A DNA stretch of 64,000 nt from Phycisphaerae bacterium (GTDB taxonomy: Bacteria > Planctomycetota > Phycisphaerae > Sedimentisphaerales > Anaerobacaceae). Numbering within the stretch: the first letter of the stretch is position 1; every line of letters begins with the position of its first letter. Position numbers and translations under genes: made by a program. The notes under the pieces are model-generated. The model saw nothing but the letters and a program-made list of their open reading frames with translations, ran no database searches and was not told the DNA's origin. The stretch covers positions 1 through 64,000 of the forward strand of contig JAUXAL010000006.1 of NCBI GenBank assembly GCA_030619925.1. The letters are read 5' to 3'. Of the stretch, positions 25,910 through 35,323 are shown piece after piece.

Positions 25910-27151
25910 ATGGCTAAAAGTAGTAAAAGCAAAAAAGCTGAAAAAGTAGTATTGGCATATAGCGGGGGTTTGGACACGAGTGTGATTCTGCCGTGGCTTA
26001 AGGAAACGTACGGCTATGAAGTAATAGCATTTGCGGCCGACCTGGGACAGGGCGATGAATTGGCTGGTATTAAACGAAAAGCGCTGGCGAGCGGGGCGGT
26101 TAAGTGTGTAGTAAAAGACCTGCGCAAAGAGTTTGTGGAAGATTATCTCTGGCCGCTGCTCAAAGCAGGTGCGGTTTATGAAAAGGGTTATCTGCTGGGC
26201 ACAAGTGTTGCCCGGCCGTTAATCGCCAAGCATCAAGTCGAAGTTGCGCACGCTGAAGGTGCGACAGCCGTAGCTCACGGCGCGACCGGCAAAGGCAACG
26301 ACCAGGTACGATTCGAAGTGAGCTATATGGCCCTGGACCCATCTTTGAAAATTATCTCTCCCTGGAAAGACCCGAACTTTACGCTTGCCTGCCGTGAAGC
26401 AGCGGTTGATTACGCCAAGAAGCACAAGATTCCCGTCGGGCAGACCAAAAAGAAAATCTATTCCCGCGACCGCAACCTCTGGCACCTCAGCCATGAAGGA
26501 GGCGACCTTGAAGACCCCTCTAATGAGCCCAAAGACGATTTGTTTGTTATCTCCCGGCCGGTTTCGAAAACGCCTGATGAGCCGGACTATGTAACGATAG
26601 GTTTTTATGAAGGAATCCCAATAAAACTTGACGGCAAGTTAACAAGCGGCGTAAAGCTGATTGAAACATTGAACCGGCTCGGCGGCAAACACGGCGTTGG
26701 TCAGGTGGACATGGTCGAGAACCGGCTGATTGGTATAAAGTCGCGGGGCGTGTATGAGGCGCCGGGCGGAACAGTTCTCGTTATGGCCCACAACGCTTTG
26801 GAGAGTGTGACGCTTGATAGAGAAACTATGCATTACAAACAACAGCTTGCTCTAAAGTACGCAGAGCTGGTTTATTACGGCCTGTGGTTTACTAAATTGC
26901 GTGAGGCTCTTGGCGTATTCTTTGATGTTACGCAGCAGAATGTCACCGGCGAAGTGAAAATGAAATTATTCAAGGGGCGTTGCACGCCGGCCGGCATAGA
27001 AAGCTCGAACAGTCTGTACGAAAAAGACCTGGCGAGCTTTAAGATGGGTGCCGAATACGACCCAACTGATGCAACCGGCTTTATACGTTTGTTCGGCTTG
27101 CCTGCAAAAGTTGCGGCTTTGGTTAACAAGAAAACGAAAAGTGTAAAGTGA
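25910..27151 (+). CDS. argG: Argininosuccinate synthase
   Basis: This 413-residue enzyme joins citrulline and aspartate with ATP in arginine synthesis in the cytoplasm. The PP-loop [12 protein letters not shown] begins at about residue 17. Other family landmarks are [18 protein letters not shown], the [15 protein letters not shown] segment and GVYEAPGGT. The length is normal. AAGGAC lies about 9 nt before the ATG. It sits directly after the frameshifted toxin-antitoxin module. A repeated hairpin follows the stop. Confidence 0.97.
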   Translation: MAKSSKSKKAEKVVLAYSGGLDTSVILPWLKETYGYEVIAFAADLGQGDELAGIKRKALASGAVKCVVKDLRKEFVEDYLWPLLKAGAVYEKGYLLGTSVARPLIAKHQVEVAHAEGATAVAHGATGKGNDQVRFEVSYMALDPSLKIISPWKDPNFTLACREAAVDYAKKHKIPVGQTKKKIYSRDRNLWHLSHEGGDLEDPSNEPKDDLFVISRPVSKTPDEPDYVTIGFYEGIPIKLDGKLTSGVKLIETLNRLGGKHGVGQVDMVENRLIGIKSRGVYEAPGGTVLVMAHNALESVTLDRETMHYKQQLALKYAELVYYGLWFTKLREALGVFFDVTQQNVTGEVKMKLFKGRCTPAGIESSNSLYEKDLASFKMGAEYDPTDATGFIRLFGLPAKVAALVNKKTKSVK

Positions 27152-27215
27152 GCTAAAGTGCCTAAAGTGAGCTAAAATGACACGTAAGTGTCACTTTAGG
27201 CACTCCACATTTTAG
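27140..27215 (+). terminator. Hairpin repeat after argG
   Basis: CTAAAATGACAC (27172-27183) pairs with GTGTCACTTTAG (27188-27199) around GTAA with one mismatch, and the upstream GTGCCTAAAGTG offers a competing partner for CACTTTAGGCAC. The same hairpin sequence is found after the acetyltransferase gene at 43502-43548. It probably works as a terminator; the competing pairing is only suggestive. Confidence 0.6.
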
Positions 27216-27237
27216 GCGCTTGAGCAAAGGAAGCATT

Positions 27238-28371
27238 GTGGCAGTACCGGATTGGATTTGGTTTGTCTTTGTTTTTGCGTTTGGGTGCTGTATAGGCAGT
27301 TTTCTGAATGTTGTCATCTATCGCTTACCTCGCGACAAGTCTTTAATAACTCCGCCTTCAGCTTGTCCGGCGTGCGGTAGGCACATTCGCTTTTATGACA
27401 ATATACCACTTATTTCGTGGCTGCTTTTGGGGCGAAAGTGCAGGCATTGCAAAGCGGCAATCTCGCCGCGTTATTTTGCTGTCGAGCTGCTGACGGGCTC
27501 GGTTTTCCTCGGGCTTTTTATTCTGTATTTTCAAATCAATCCGCGAGACGGTGCCCAATCGTTTGCCGGTGGCGGCTGGTTTATTTATCTTCTTCACATT
27601 ACTATGTTAGCAGGTTTCATTGCCGCTTCAGCAATTGACCTGGAATATTGGGTCATTCCACTGTCTATTTGCTGGGTCGTTACCGCGGTTGGGTTGATCG
27701 CCTCGGCGGTCGGTGTTTATGTAATTGACCCTGCTCTGATTCGTGCGTATTGCCTTTTGCCAAGCGCCTCGGCTGATACGGGCGCCCTGGCCGTCGGGGC
27801 GATGATAGGGTTGGTTATATCCTGGGTGCTGCTGGCAACCGGTTTGGTTAAAAGAAGTTACGAACCAGAAGACGGAGGACAGGAGACAGAGGACAGAAGT
27901 GAGCAGAAGGTCAACCATCGTCTGGAGAGCTGCAGAGAAGCCATTTTTTTACTGCCGGTCATCATCTGCTCGGCCGCGGCTTGTTGGATTATCAGAGAAC
28001 GCACCTGGTGGGTAGATTTTTCGCAACATGCTGTCGTTGCAGGACTTCTGGGCAGTCTGTGGGGTTACTTTGTGGGTTGCGGAGTTGTCTGGGGCATCCG
28101 TATCTTTGGCACATTAGCCTTTGGACGGGAGGCAATGGGGCTGGGCGATGTGCATCTAATGGGTGCTGCAGGGGCGGTAATAGGGCCGCTTTTTGTCGTT
28201 GTGGCGTTTTTTGTCGCGCCGTTCTTCGGGCTGGCCTGGGCGGGATTCCAAATGTTTTTTAAAAAAATTCGACAAATTCCCTACGGTCCTTTCTTGTCTT
28301 TGGGTATACTTGTTGTTATGATTTTACACGACTGGATTCGTGGTTATCTGAGTTTTATGTTTTGGCGTTGA
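27238..28371 (+). CDS. pilD: Prepilin peptidase (type IV leader peptidase, A24)
   Basis: This 377-residue membrane aspartic protease cleaves and N-methylates type IV pilin-like preproteins. The N-terminal methylase part has GSFLNVVIYRLPRD and the two CxxC pairs in CPACG and CRHCK. The catalytic aspartates are in ASAIDLEYWVIP and MGLGDVHLMGA. About eight membrane helices are visible. The GTG at 27238 has AAAGGAA just upstream and is preferred to the TTG at 27220. A loop in the middle (EDGGQETEDRSEQ) is encoded by a 7-nt-period repeat at 27868-27902 and is not part of the family core. Confidence 0.92.
   Translation: MAVPDWIWFVFVFAFGCCIGSFLNVVIYRLPRDKSLITPPSACPACGRHIRFYDNIPLISWLLLGRKCRHCKAAISPRYFAVELLTGSVFLGLFILYFQINPRDGAQSFAGGGWFIYLLHITMLAGFIAASAIDLEYWVIPLSICWVVTAVGLIASAVGVYVIDPALIRAYCLLPSASADTGALAVGAMIGLVISWVLLATGLVKRSYEPEDGGQETEDRSEQKVNHRLESCREAIFLLPVIICSAAACWIIRERTWWVDFSQHAVVAGLLGSLWGYFVGCGVVWGIRIFGTLAFGREAMGLGDVHLMGAAGAVIGPLFVVVAFFVAPFFGLAWAGFQMFFKKIRQIPYGPFLSLGILVVMILHDWIRGYLSFMFWR
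27868..27902. repeat. Heptad array inside pilD
   Basis: GAAGACG, GAGGACA, GGAGACA, GAGGACA, GAAGTGA in exact 7-nt phase. It is translated as a charged loop between membrane helices of the prepilin peptidase. Confidence 0.75.
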
Positions 28372-28411
28372 AACGGAAAAACTAAATTTCAATATTATAA
28401 GGAGATATCAA

Positions 28412-29071
28412 ATGCGGGCTGCCAACAAAAAAACAATCGCTCTGGTAATTTGTCTTGTATCATTTACTCTTTTGTCCGGCTGCACTAATTGGGAGGAAAG
28501 ATATAGAGCTTTGAGCGTGGAGAATGAGAATCTAAAGGGCCTGTTCGAACGCGAAAGGGCGGAGAAGGGTCAGCTTGCCGACCGGATTTCGCAGGACCAA
28601 CGAACAATCGATGAGCTCCAAAGACAGATTGAAGACCTCAGCAGGTCGCCGGCGGACGCCACCGGCTTTGGCCCGGGCTATGATGTTGCTTTTGACCCTA
28701 CTGCCGGAACGATTACGGTAACACTGCCGAATGCGGTATTGTTTGATTCGGGAAAGGCCACACTCAAAAAAGCAACCAGCACCGAGCTTGACCATATTCG
28801 GTTGGTATTGGAGGCGAAATACTCGGGCAAACAAATAGATGTTGTCGGCCATACCGATTCGGATCCTATTAAGAAATCGAAATGGAAAGATAATTGGGAA
28901 CTTTCAGCCCAACGTTCTCTGACGGTGGCCAGATACCTGATAGACCGTGGGATTGCCAACGACGATATTCGAGCGGTTGGCTGTGGAGAAAGCCGACCCA
29001 TTGCTTCCAATGCAACAGACAGCGGTAAAAAAAAGAACCGGAGAGTTGAAATCGTTGTTCGTATGAGGTGA
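28412..29071 (+). CDS. OmpA-family peptidoglycan-binding lipoprotein
   Basis: This 219-residue protein has a lipoprotein signal ending in LLSGC (about residue 24), a coiled-coil stretch (about 30-75, ENENLKGLFERERAEKGQL and similar), and a C-terminal OmpA/Pal domain: NAVLFDSGKATLKK, VVGHTDSDPI, NWELSAQRSLTVARYLI and CGESRPIASN followed by KNRRVEIVV. The domain binds peptidoglycan, so the protein is likely to link the outer envelope to the wall. AAGGAG precedes the ATG. It follows the prepilin peptidase by 40 nt and may be co-transcribed with it. Confidence 0.9.
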   Translation: MRAANKKTIALVICLVSFTLLSGCTNWEERYRALSVENENLKGLFERERAEKGQLADRISQDQRTIDELQRQIEDLSRSPADATGFGPGYDVAFDPTAGTITVTLPNAVLFDSGKATLKKATSTELDHIRLVLEAKYSGKQIDVVGHTDSDPIKKSKWKDNWELSAQRSLTVARYLIDRGIANDDIRAVGCGESRPIASNATDSGKKKNRRVEIVVRMR

Positions 29072-29109
29072 ATTAGTGGTCTGTGATTCGAGTCACGAAT
29101 CGCTGGAGG

Positions 29110-31791
29110 CTATTGACTTTTTACAAATGTTGTGGTTCTTATCGTGCCGTCTTTGCCGAGGCAGACCGTAACGGCTCCAAGGCCGGCTGTATAGAATGAC
29201 TTTGTCTTATTCGGGTCAGAGGGCCCGGGACCCGGGGCACGATTCTTGCTTTCGTATCGGCTTCGGCCGCAACTGCATATCAAAATATCCGCATCAAGAT
29301 TTTCGAGGAAGTCAGGGTCTGCCGTTTTGACTGAGCCGTGGTGAGGGACAACGACAACATCGGCCCTCAAGTCGGGATTTAGCCGAAGAAGCTCTGTTTG
29401 TGCAAACTCTTCGATGTCGGAGCATAAAAGTATTTTGGTGCCGGCAAATTCTATCAATGAAACCAGCGATTTGTCATTGTCACCCAATTGCGCATCCTGA
29501 GATATTTGTTCGCTCGGCCAGAGTATTTTAATCTTAGCAGCACTGTTTAGATTCAAATCTTTTAAGTTTTTTATTTCAAAACCCTGTTCACTTAGTGATT
29601 CGTTGAGAAATTTTACCGTGGTCTGCTGGTCTGCCTTGTCAAAAAAGGCATCATTGGCATAAATGGCGTCGACTTTGAAATATTCGACGACCTCAGGTAT
29701 TCCATTTATATGGTCTATGTCATTATGGCTTATGATAATGGCGTCGATTTTGCCTGTTCCGCTGTAATCTAAAAATGGTGCGATAATTCGTCTGCCGATA
29801 TCACTTTTGTGCAGCGAGCCTGCGTCAAACAAAACGTTGGCTTTGCCCGGAAGCTGGGCCAGTATTGCCTGGCCGTGGCCTACATCCAGACAGGTGAGGA
29901 CTAAATTGTCCCGATGTGTCCGTTGCCATTTCGCAGTGCCAAGAAAAATAATTGTTGCTAAAAGCATCGCTGTGCAGATTACTCTTTTTATCAGAGGACG
30001 CCGAAAATAAGCGAAGCCGGCAAAAAGAATCAGGCAGTAATACAAAATTACCGGTGCAAGTGGCACGTGGCCTATTAGTATTTGTGAAATATCCAAATGT
30101 GCGATGAGCTTTACGAGCCAAATAAAACAGTCTGACAGAAGGGCGGCTGTAGCGCCTAAAACAGCACTCAATGTCGGCAGCAAAAAAAATAGGATTATCT
30201 TCAAGAATCCGATGGTCAAAATCAAGGCCACCAGTGGAAAGACGACCACCGTCCACATACTTGTAAGGGGGTTAATCGTGTAAAAGTGATAAAGCAAAAT
30301 CCCGGCACCGCCCAGCCATGCGGCAAGGCCCACACAGAATAATCTAGATAAATATGGTACGGGCCTTGAAATTATGCGGAAAAACGGTTTTGCTCTTAGG
30401 GCTTTCTTACGCCAGGGCAAACTCGTTATTTTTTCGTATAGAAAGAAGTGGATTCGCCCTTCAAAAAGTAAAATTCCGAGCACTGTTCCGAAGGAGAGCT
30501 GCCAGCCGGCCTCGAATAACTGCGTCGGCCGTATGAGTAAAAGAATTATTGCTGCTAACGAAAGTGCATTGATGGGGTTGGAGTGTCGGCGAAAGAAAAA
30601 TGATACGCAGAAAACGCAACATATAATAGCTGCCCTTAACGTAGGTGCCCTCGGCGGGACAATCAATAAGAAAATAACTATCGCAATTATACAAACAACC
30701 GCACGGGCAGGTTTCATTAACCCTGCTGTTTTGCATAGCCACCAGATAATCCCTATCAAAATGCCCAGGTGCAGTCCGGACAGACTAATAAAGTGCAGCA
30801 GACCCGTTTTGCGAAAGGCCTCGTACGTGTCACTGTCAATATGCCCTCTATAGCCCAACAACAGCGCCTCCAGCAGGCCTCTGCTTGGCTCGGCCGGTGA
30901 CAGATCACCCAATAACGCCCGTGTGGCTGTTTGCCTGAGCCTGCTTTTTATTTTTGTAAAGGCACCCGACCACCTGTCATTCTGAGCGAAGCGAAGAATT
31001 TCGATACCGTCCCGCGATTTGATAGATGCCGCGAGAAAGACATTCTTGCGCGCCAGATATTTAGCTGTATCGAATTGTCCGGGGTTGGTCGGCGGTTTGA
31101 ATCTATCCAGCCAGCAGTATGCCTGTATATGGTCGCCGGCCTTTAAATCCAGCACCGGCTCGTCAACCTGCACTCGAACAGTGCCGGCTGCCTTTGCCCA
31201 GCCGTTGCGCCGCAGCGGACCTTCAGCAACAGTTTTCACTTCGCTAACCTTGAGGTAGAAGCTGCTTGTTGGATCGGTCGGCTTAAACCTACTGAATTTC
31301 CACTGTCGATTTTCGTTGATATACGGCTCGGTGATAATCAGGCCGCGAATTGTTGCCAGTTTCGGTTCGCCGGTAACGAAATTTCGGATATCGTTGGGCT
31401 TTGGCTGATGAAAACCGGTCAGCCGAATCGCACCGAGACATACGAAGCAGGCCAGGGCTAAGTACGCTGTGGCGTAGTGGTAATCGGTGATTGGTAAATG
31501 GTAATTGGTGAATGGTAATTGGTTATTGGTAGAGTAAAGCTGTTGGATGATGAAGAAGAAAATAGTTGCTGCTGTAAGCAGAGCAAGCAGTATCAGCCAG
31601 AGCCAGACAAATCGTGACTCGTCGCCCGTCGTTCGTGACCCGATCAATGCATGTTGTATCAGAATCCCGATGATTAAACCGACTGCGACAAAAACAAGAG
31701 GGCATGTGCTTATGATTTGTCTGTGAAGATTTGCGGGGCCTGTGGTGAGCTGTTTATCAATCAGAGCTAATTTTCGCTGTATGTTGTCCAT
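29110..31791 (-). CDS. comEC: ComEC/Rec2 DNA uptake channel protein
   Basis: This protein of about 893 residues has N-terminal membrane helices, a DUF4131 region, the competence channel domain (LLHFISLSGLHLGILIG, FLLIVPPRAPTLRAAI) and a C-terminal metallo-beta-lactamase-like domain (LDVGHGQAILAQ, IISHNDIDHINGI, VVVPHHGS). It would carry single-stranded DNA across the inner membrane. The ATG at 31791 is chosen over a TTG at 31821; neither has a clear ribosome site. Three repeats are translated within the N-terminal half: heptad arrays at 31479-31534 and 31613-31647, and a REP-like word at 30976 giving EILRFAQND. All are in loops or linkers. Confidence 0.93.
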   Translation of the reverse strand: MDNIQRKLALIDKQLTTGPANLHRQIISTCPLVFVAVGLIIGILIQHALIGSRTTGDESRFVWLWLILLALLTAATIFFFIIQQLYSTNNQLPFTNYHLPITDYHYATAYLALACFVCLGAIRLTGFHQPKPNDIRNFVTGEPKLATIRGLIITEPYINENRQWKFSRFKPTDPTSSFYLKVSEVKTVAEGPLRRNGWAKAAGTVRVQVDEPVLDLKAGDHIQAYCWLDRFKPPTNPGQFDTAKYLARKNVFLAASIKSRDGIEILRFAQNDRWSGAFTKIKSRLRQTATRALLGDLSPAEPSRGLLEALLLGYRGHIDSDTYEAFRKTGLLHFISLSGLHLGILIGIIWWLCKTAGLMKPARAVVCIIAIVIFLLIVPPRAPTLRAAIICCVFCVSFFFRRHSNPINALSLAAIILLLIRPTQLFEAGWQLSFGTVLGILLFEGRIHFFLYEKITSLPWRKKALRAKPFFRIISRPVPYLSRLFCVGLAAWLGGAGILLYHFYTINPLTSMWTVVVFPLVALILTIGFLKIILFFLLPTLSAVLGATAALLSDCFIWLVKLIAHLDISQILIGHVPLAPVILYYCLILFAGFAYFRRPLIKRVICTAMLLATIIFLGTAKWQRTHRDNLVLTCLDVGHGQAILAQLPGKANVLFDAGSLHKSDIGRRIIAPFLDYSGTGKIDAIIISHNDIDHINGIPEVVEYFKVDAIYANDAFFDKADQQTTVKFLNESLSEQGFEIKNLKDLNLNSAAKIKILWPSEQISQDAQLGDNDKSLVSLIEFAGTKILLCSDIEEFAQTELLRLNPDLRADVVVVPHHGSVKTADPDFLENLDADILICSCGRSRYESKNRAPGPGPSDPNKTKSFYTAGLGAVTVCLGKDGTIRTTTFVKSQ
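30976..31002. repeat. REP-like word inside comEC
   Basis: GTCATTCTGAGCGAAGCG and the following bases encode, on the minus strand, the peptide EILRFAQNDR. This word is a known kind of dispersed repeat in many bacteria. A related GGAATGAC end occurs at 36820-36827 and in the element that disrupts hicA. Confidence 0.7.
31479..31534. repeat. Heptad array inside comEC (8 units)
   Basis: GGTAATC, GGTGATT, GGTAAAT, GGTAATT, GGTGAAT, GGTAATT, GGTTATT, GGTAGAG in perfect 7-nt phase. It is translated on the minus strand as an Asn/Pro/Tyr/Leu/Thr-rich linker. Confidence 0.85.
31613..31647. repeat. Heptad array inside comEC (second)
   Basis: CGTGACT, CGTCGCC, CGTCGTT, CGTGACC, CGATCAA in phase. On the minus strand it encodes SRTTGDESR. 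Its units resemble those at 37476-37517. Confidence 0.7.
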
Positions 31792-31799
31792 GGCAAAAC

Positions 31800-31834
31800 A
31801 GACTACAGACTCAAGAGGCAAGACTCAAGTGCAA
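31800..31834. repeat. Heptad array just upstream of comEC
   Basis: AGACTAC, AGACTCA, AGAGGCA, AGACTCA, AGTGCAA in phase. It ends 8 nt from the comEC start codon and takes the place where a ribosome site would lie. Confidence 0.7.
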
Positions 31835-31880
31835 TTTTGCCATAGAGAACACGGAGGTTTTCCCTGATGTCATTGGCGGT

Positions 31881-33560
31881 TTACTTTTTCCATCCCGGCC
31901 CACGCACCACACGGCCAGGTTTGGCACCGGTATGTTCGCCGTCTTTGAGCACCTGTGTGCCGTTTACGAAAACATGGCGCATACCTGTCGCATACTGGTG
32001 CGGTTTTTCAAACGTGGCATGGTCAATAATTGTCTCAGGATTGAAAACGACAACGTCTGCATAATATCCTTTTGCGAGTCTTCCCCGCCGGTCAAGCTTG
32101 AGATTGTCCGCCGGAAGCCAGGTCAAGCGCCTGATGGCCTCGGCTAATGTAATGACCTTTTCTTGGCGAACATATTTACCGAGAAGCCGGGCAAAGCTGC
32201 CGTATGCGCGGGGATGTGGATTTGATTTTAAGAAGACCCCCTCGGGGGCGAGAGAGCCTGCATCTGAGCAGAAGCTGACCCACGGCAGCTTAATCTGTCT
32301 TTTCACATTCTCCTGCGACATTAAAAAGTAGACCGTGCCGACGCGGCTGTCGTCTTCAATGACAAGGTCTATTATAGTTTCTGCCGGTGATTTTCCTCTC
32401 ATTTTGGCAACTTGGCCGAGTGTTTTGCCGGTGAGATGTTTGAGTCGTTCGTTTTTGAAGCCCACTAAAAGAACATTTTCCGGCGAACCAGCTAACATAT
32501 ATAAACTTTCCCATTCGTCGGTGGGCGTAGTCATCTCTTTGGAAAGCCGCCGCCTGATTCTCGGGTCTTTCAGCCGCTCTACCCATGCCCGATGTCCGCC
32601 TTCCTGAACCCAGGGAGGCATTGCGGCATCGAGACCTGTTGCGCCTGCGGTGTAGGTGTACATATCTGCCGTAATTTTAAGACCTTCAGCCCGCGCTTTT
32701 TCAATCCTTTCAATCATAGCATCAAGTTTATGCCAATTTGATTTACCGGCAGCTTTCATGTGATACAGTTCAGCGGCAACATTCGCCTTTCGCGCAGTTG
32801 TTATAAATTCATCCAATTCTTCAAGCAAGCGGTTACCCTCGCTACGGATGTGCGAAATATACATTCCGCCATATTGGCTCGCCACCTCTGCAAGAGCTAT
32901 CAACTCACCAGTATCAGCATAACAGCCCGGAGCATAAATCAGCGCGGAACTAACACCGAGCGCCCCGGCTTGCATTGCATTGGCTACTAATTTACGCATC
33001 TGGTCGAGTTCTTTAGGAGTTGGCCGACGGTCTTCATATCCAATAGCATAAACGCGAACAGTCGTTGCGCCCACAAAAGAGGCTATATTGGTGGACACTC
33101 CTCTTCTTTCAAGATATTCGAGATATTCGCCAAGTGTAGTCCATTTTATGCTGAATTTGATGTCCCCCTGAGAGCTTCTCATCTCCCGCTTCATCTTCTC
33201 GTTGAGAGGCCCCATTGACCATGCTTCGCCCATAACTTCGAGAGTCACTCCCTGACGAATATCGCTCTGCGACCTACCATCCTCTATGAGAGATTCATTC
33301 GCCCAGCTTAGCATATTGATAAAACCCGGGGCGACTGCGAGACCTTGCGCATCGATTACCACATCTGCGTCCGGTTGGAGCTGCCCGATAGCTGCGATAT
33401 GACCATCTTTAATTGCGACATCCGCAGCATATGATGCGCGGCCGGAACCGTCGTAGACCCGGCCTGATGTTATTACTACGTCATAAGTCTTTGAGCGACC
33501 GACACTGGGCAAACTTACTATGAATAATACTGTACAGAAGAACAAAGTAACTTTTCGCAT
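31881..33560 (-). CDS. N-acyl-D-amino-acid deacylase-like amidohydrolase, exported
   Basis: This 559-residue amidohydrolase of the D-aminoacylase family would split N-acylated D-amino acids outside the cytoplasm. A Sec signal (1-23) is followed by the composite barrel: VVITSGRVYDGSG, DVAIKDGHIAAIG, APGFINMLSWANESL, QGVTLEVMGE, YISHIRSEG, AELYHMKAAG and SFCSDAG, then the C-terminal RLAKGYYADVVVF. The usual HxH metal pair after PGFI (PGFIDxHTH) is absent and replaced by NMLSW, as in a divergent subfamily, so mononuclear zinc binding through the later Cys/His/Asp sites is likely. It follows the C69 dipeptidase gene on the same strand, so both may handle D-amino-acid or dipeptide products. Confidence 0.88.
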   Translation of the reverse strand: MRKVTLFFCTVLFIVSLPSVGRSKTYDVVITSGRVYDGSGRASYAADVAIKDGHIAAIGQLQPDADVVIDAQGLAVAPGFINMLSWANESLIEDGRSQSDIRQGVTLEVMGEAWSMGPLNEKMKREMRSSQGDIKFSIKWTTLGEYLEYLERRGVSTNIASFVGATTVRVYAIGYEDRRPTPKELDQMRKLVANAMQAGALGVSSALIYAPGCYADTGELIALAEVASQYGGMYISHIRSEGNRLLEELDEFITTARKANVAAELYHMKAAGKSNWHKLDAMIERIEKARAEGLKITADMYTYTAGATGLDAAMPPWVQEGGHRAWVERLKDPRIRRRLSKEMTTPTDEWESLYMLAGSPENVLLVGFKNERLKHLTGKTLGQVAKMRGKSPAETIIDLVIEDDSRVGTVYFLMSQENVKRQIKLPWVSFCSDAGSLAPEGVFLKSNPHPRAYGSFARLLGKYVRQEKVITLAEAIRRLTWLPADNLKLDRRGRLAKGYYADVVVFNPETIIDHATFEKPHQYATGMRHVFVNGTQVLKDGEHTGAKPGRVVRGPGWKK

Positions 33561-33738
33561 GATATTGTCCCAATGTGATATTTGTTAGTTCAGTTCCGAC
33601 CAGCCGCACTGGCTATCAGTCAGAGCTAATTTGCGCTGTATCGCATCCAAAACAGAAAAGCCAAATCTCTGCTTTCTGTTTTTATTTACCGGCCTGCATT
33701 TTCAGCTATCGAAGGTACTACATAAGTACGGCAGTACA

Positions 33739-35226
33739 TCAGCGCATCGGCGGTATGGGTAGGTCGAGGGAATTGGTTTTACAATTGTCTTGTAGGAAAT
33801 CGAGCCATAAATAATCGATTCCCACGACCGGTACCATTCGAGTTAAGCTGTGTATCAGCGTTTTATATTCTTTTGTTGTCCGTTTAACGTTTTCGTTACA
33901 GAAGTCCTGCAAAATTTTTTCCGCCTTTTTCTCATCACCTTTATTGATAAGTTCAAGAGCCTGGTCTTCAATTACCTTAGCCCTTTCTAACTCCCGCCTC
34001 TCGATTTCCCGAAACACTCTTTGTACGACAGGGGCGAGTTTGCGATAGTTCAGGTCACAAAGACGTTTTATCTTCTCGGCCGACCACCACGGTGAATCCG
34101 AGGAATATTTGTTTGTAGCTTCGCCGAATTGTTCGGGGACTGTCCGGCCGGCAAAGTAGAATGGCCGGAAGACATTTACACATGGGGCGCTGAAACTCTG
34201 CCAATATACCTGCCTCAACATAGGAGGCATATCTTTTCTCAAATGGGCAATCATACTTGCCGCTGTACGATAACGACGAGTGTTCGGGCAATCATGCATG
34301 CAGGTCTGGGTAAAATGGGACTCATTAGCAGCCCATCGAGGAGAAAGGATGGTACCTTCATGGTGGTTCCTGCATACCTTCATCATGTATTCGACCGTGA
34401 TCTGGCCTTTTTTAGCCTTCAACATGCGCAGATTTGAATTTACACGATTCTGTGAAGACGATGTATCTCTTGTCGTGTAATTGCCGTAGTTTCTGGCGAA
34501 ATTGAAATCCTTTTCTGACCTGCACCAGCCCCTTTCTATAGCGTGCTTGATAAGGTCGGGATGAGCTTCGTCGAAGTCGGCCTCGATACTGTATACATTA
34601 GATATCGCCCATACGTCTTCGACTTTTTTCGCTACCCAGTATCTGCCTGCCGATTCCAAAACCCACGCTTCGTTGGGGTCAGCGATAATAAATGAATTAT
34701 GATAGGTCGTGTTCTCGTCCCACTGGCCTGGATATTCGCAACCTCCGCCTTGGCCGTGCTCTGCCAGTAATTTAGTTATGACATGCATTGCTTCGTAAGC
34801 GGTCCTGGCTCTCTCCAGAGCGAGCCTGATTAGGTCCATCCCGAGAAGCCCTGTTTTTTCGCATGGTTCTTTGGAATGTTCGGCCTCATTGCCAATCGCA
34901 ACGCCCCACTCGTTCATGCCTATCTCGTAACCAAAGAGCCACCAGATATTTGACCCGATGTGTGCATACGTCTCTTTTGCCTGGGGGATTGTTATGTGCG
35001 TGCATTTAACCTCGCTTTCTCGATGTTTTATTCGTGGAAAGTATTTAAGGCCCTGAGCCTCGACTGAAGGCCTGTCACTGTTTTTTCCCAGAATAACCGA
35101 CCCGTCTTTCGTGGAGTTGCCAACAGCTACCCAGGTGTCACACGCATAAGAAAAAGTGCAAAGGCCTAATAACACCACAAAGCCAATCGCAATGCGTTTT
35201 GCTATGGTTTCCTGCTCTAATTTCAT
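33739..35226 (-). CDS. Peptidase C69 (secernin/dipeptidase A family), exported
   Basis: This 495-residue protein belongs to the N-terminal nucleophile peptidases of family C69. The signal peptide (1-28) ends YA, and cleavage would expose C29 as the N-terminal catalytic cysteine in CDTWVAVG, followed by KDGSVILGKNSDRP, typical of the family. Further landmarks are GMNEWGVAIGNEA, GLLGMDLIRLALERA and FIIADPNEAWVLES. The start at 35226 has AAAGGAG nine bases upstream; the ATG at 35235 overlaps that site. The protein likely acts in the periplasm on dipeptides. Confidence 0.9.
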   Translation of the reverse strand: MKLEQETIAKRIAIGFVVLLGLCTFSYACDTWVAVGNSTKDGSVILGKNSDRPSVEAQGLKYFPRIKHRESEVKCTHITIPQAKETYAHIGSNIWWLFGYEIGMNEWGVAIGNEAEHSKEPCEKTGLLGMDLIRLALERARTAYEAMHVITKLLAEHGQGGGCEYPGQWDENTTYHNSFIIADPNEAWVLESAGRYWVAKKVEDVWAISNVYSIEADFDEAHPDLIKHAIERGWCRSEKDFNFARNYGNYTTRDTSSSQNRVNSNLRMLKAKKGQITVEYMMKVCRNHHEGTILSPRWAANESHFTQTCMHDCPNTRRYRTAASMIAHLRKDMPPMLRQVYWQSFSAPCVNVFRPFYFAGRTVPEQFGEATNKYSSDSPWWSAEKIKRLCDLNYRKLAPVVQRVFREIERRELERAKVIEDQALELINKGDEKKAEKILQDFCNENVKRTTKEYKTLIHSLTRMVPVVGIDYLWLDFLQDNCKTNSLDLPIPPMR

Positions 35227-35323
35227 CTTTATCATCTCCTTTTATGTTTTGTGGATGGTCTTAATGTTTCTTCCTCTATCTAAGCCGAACCTCTGTACCC
35301 ACTTTTTGGTTCGGTGCCGGAGT

